In this document: piece after piece, positions 63,569-64,000 of the stretch
How positions within the stretch are numbered: the first letter of the stretch is position 1
Layout of the letters: each line of letters starts with the position of its first letter
NCBI RefSeq assembly: GCF_009650605.1
Contig: NZ_WAJT01000002.1
Location: forward strand, 992,001-1,056,000
DNA from: Labrenzia sp. CE80
Lineage (GTDB): Bacteria; Pseudomonadota; Alphaproteobacteria; Rhizobiales; Stappiaceae
Length of the DNA: 64,000 nt
Direction of reading: 5' to 3'
The notes under the pieces: model-generated
The model's database searches: none
Told to the model about the DNA's origin: nothing
The model's input: only the letters and a program-made list of their open reading frames with translations
Translations under genes and position numbers: made by a program

Positions 63569-64000
63569 ATGGGCGAGACGATTGATTATTTTTATTCGCA
63601 TGTATCACCGTGGGCTTACCTCGGACATGACGTGGTGAGGGTGATTGCGGAGAAGCATGGCGCCGTCCTTCGTGCACGACCTGTCGATCTATCAGGCGTG
63701 TTCGACGCCTCGGGTGGATTGCCGCTCGGCAAGCGCCATCCTGCGCGCCAGGCCTATCGGTTCATCGAAATGCAGCGCTGGCGGGACAAGCGCGATGTAC
63801 CCCTTTCCTTCGAGCCCAAATTCTTTCCAACGAAGCCGGGATTGGCTGATCGCAGCGCAATTGCCTTGGCGCAGGCCGAGGGGCCTGTCTGGGAATTCTC
63901 AGCCGCAATGTTCAAGGCTATCTGGGTCGATGATTTGGATATCGCCGAAGAGCACGTCGTACGACAGGGACTTGCCGACGTGGGCGTTCATCCGGATGAC
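63569..64000 (+). CDS. 2-hydroxychromene-2-carboxylate isomerase-like DsbA-family protein (3' end outside window)
   Basis: Thioredoxin-fold protein of the DsbA/GST-kappa group; 144 codons are visible and the end is cut off by the window. The N-terminal motif is FYSHVSPWAYLG, with Ser-Pro in place of the DsbA Cys-x-x-Cys, as in 2-hydroxychromene-2-carboxylate isomerases. The helical insert includes PARQAYRFIEMQRWRD and FEPKFFPTK. GGAGG lies seven bases before the ATG. Glutathione-dependent isomerisation is known for the family; the substrate here is unknown. Confidence 0.82.
   Translation, partial: MGETIDYFYSHVSPWAYLGHDVVRVIAEKHGAVLRARPVDLSGVFDASGGLPLGKRHPARQAYRFIEMQRWRDKRDVPLSFEPKFFPTKPGLADRSAIALAQAEGPVWEFSAAMFKAIWVDDLDIAEEHVVRQGLADVGVHPDD

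Overview
The window is a stretch of ordinary chromosome from an alphaproteobacterium, most likely a marine Hyphomicrobiales member close to Roseibium/Labrenzia/Stappia. The evidence is a GcrA cell-cycle regulator with a CtrA-type box in front of it, a SAM-II riboswitch ahead of metZ, the long alphaproteobacterial forms of PstC and PstA, a class I lysyl-tRNA synthetase, a GTTC-N7-GTTC SOS box, a PodJ-like polar protein and a NavAb-like sodium channel. Genus assignment is inference. No CRISPR array, insertion sequence, prophage or rRNA operon was seen.

Layout. 1-6.3 kb: phosphate operon pstSCAB-phoU-phoB (pstS lacks only the first two bases of its presumed ATG), closed by an intrinsic terminator. 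6.3-10.4 kb: gcrA on the minus strand, a regulatory intergenic region, then argD-argF-hslO. 10.6-15.4 kb: a two-gene RND efflux system. 15.4-19.9 kb: alpha/beta hydrolase, fatty-acid-hydroxylase-type membrane enzyme, amino-acid-type solute-binding protein, and a membrane glycosyltransferase whose last codons lie inside the 3' end of an opposite-strand tRNA-Gly(CCC). 20-21.9 kb: a canonical bacterial voltage-gated sodium channel followed by a divergent paralogue that has lost the selectivity-filter glutamate and most S4 arginines. 21.9-28.8 kb: lysK, a TerB-like protein, apaG, a CDP-alcohol phosphotransferase, a LysR/LysE divergent pair, and metZ under a SAM-II riboswitch with terminator. 29-36.7 kb: dcd, YigZ-family gene, an SNase-like protein with an S24-type repressor, DUF952-pyrD, a MATE exporter, an HDAC-like amidohydrolase and a small membrane protein. 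36.7-40 kb: two AraC-family regulators with a decayed third copy between them. 40-46.4 kb: a beta-oxidation operon (acyl-CoA dehydrogenase, thiolase, bifunctional hydratase/dehydrogenase) behind a MerR regulator. 46.8-52.7 kb: a PodJ-like protein, then a TauE/SafE transporter with a TIGR02186 protein. 52.8-63.5 kb: the ligase-associated DNA-repair set (PdeM, DEXH helicase, exonuclease, ATP-dependent ligase), split by unrelated genes; the helicase-pdeM operon carries a perfect LexA-type box. The window ends inside a DsbA-family isomerase.

Genes are tightly packed. Five convergent pairs share their stop codons in a 4-base overlap, and several co-directional pairs overlap by ATGA. The least explained elements are the paired channel genes, the chimeric glycosyltransferase ending in a tRNA gene, the helicase SOS box, the AraC pseudogene, and the palindromes in front of the acyl-CoA dehydrogenase and the S24 regulator.
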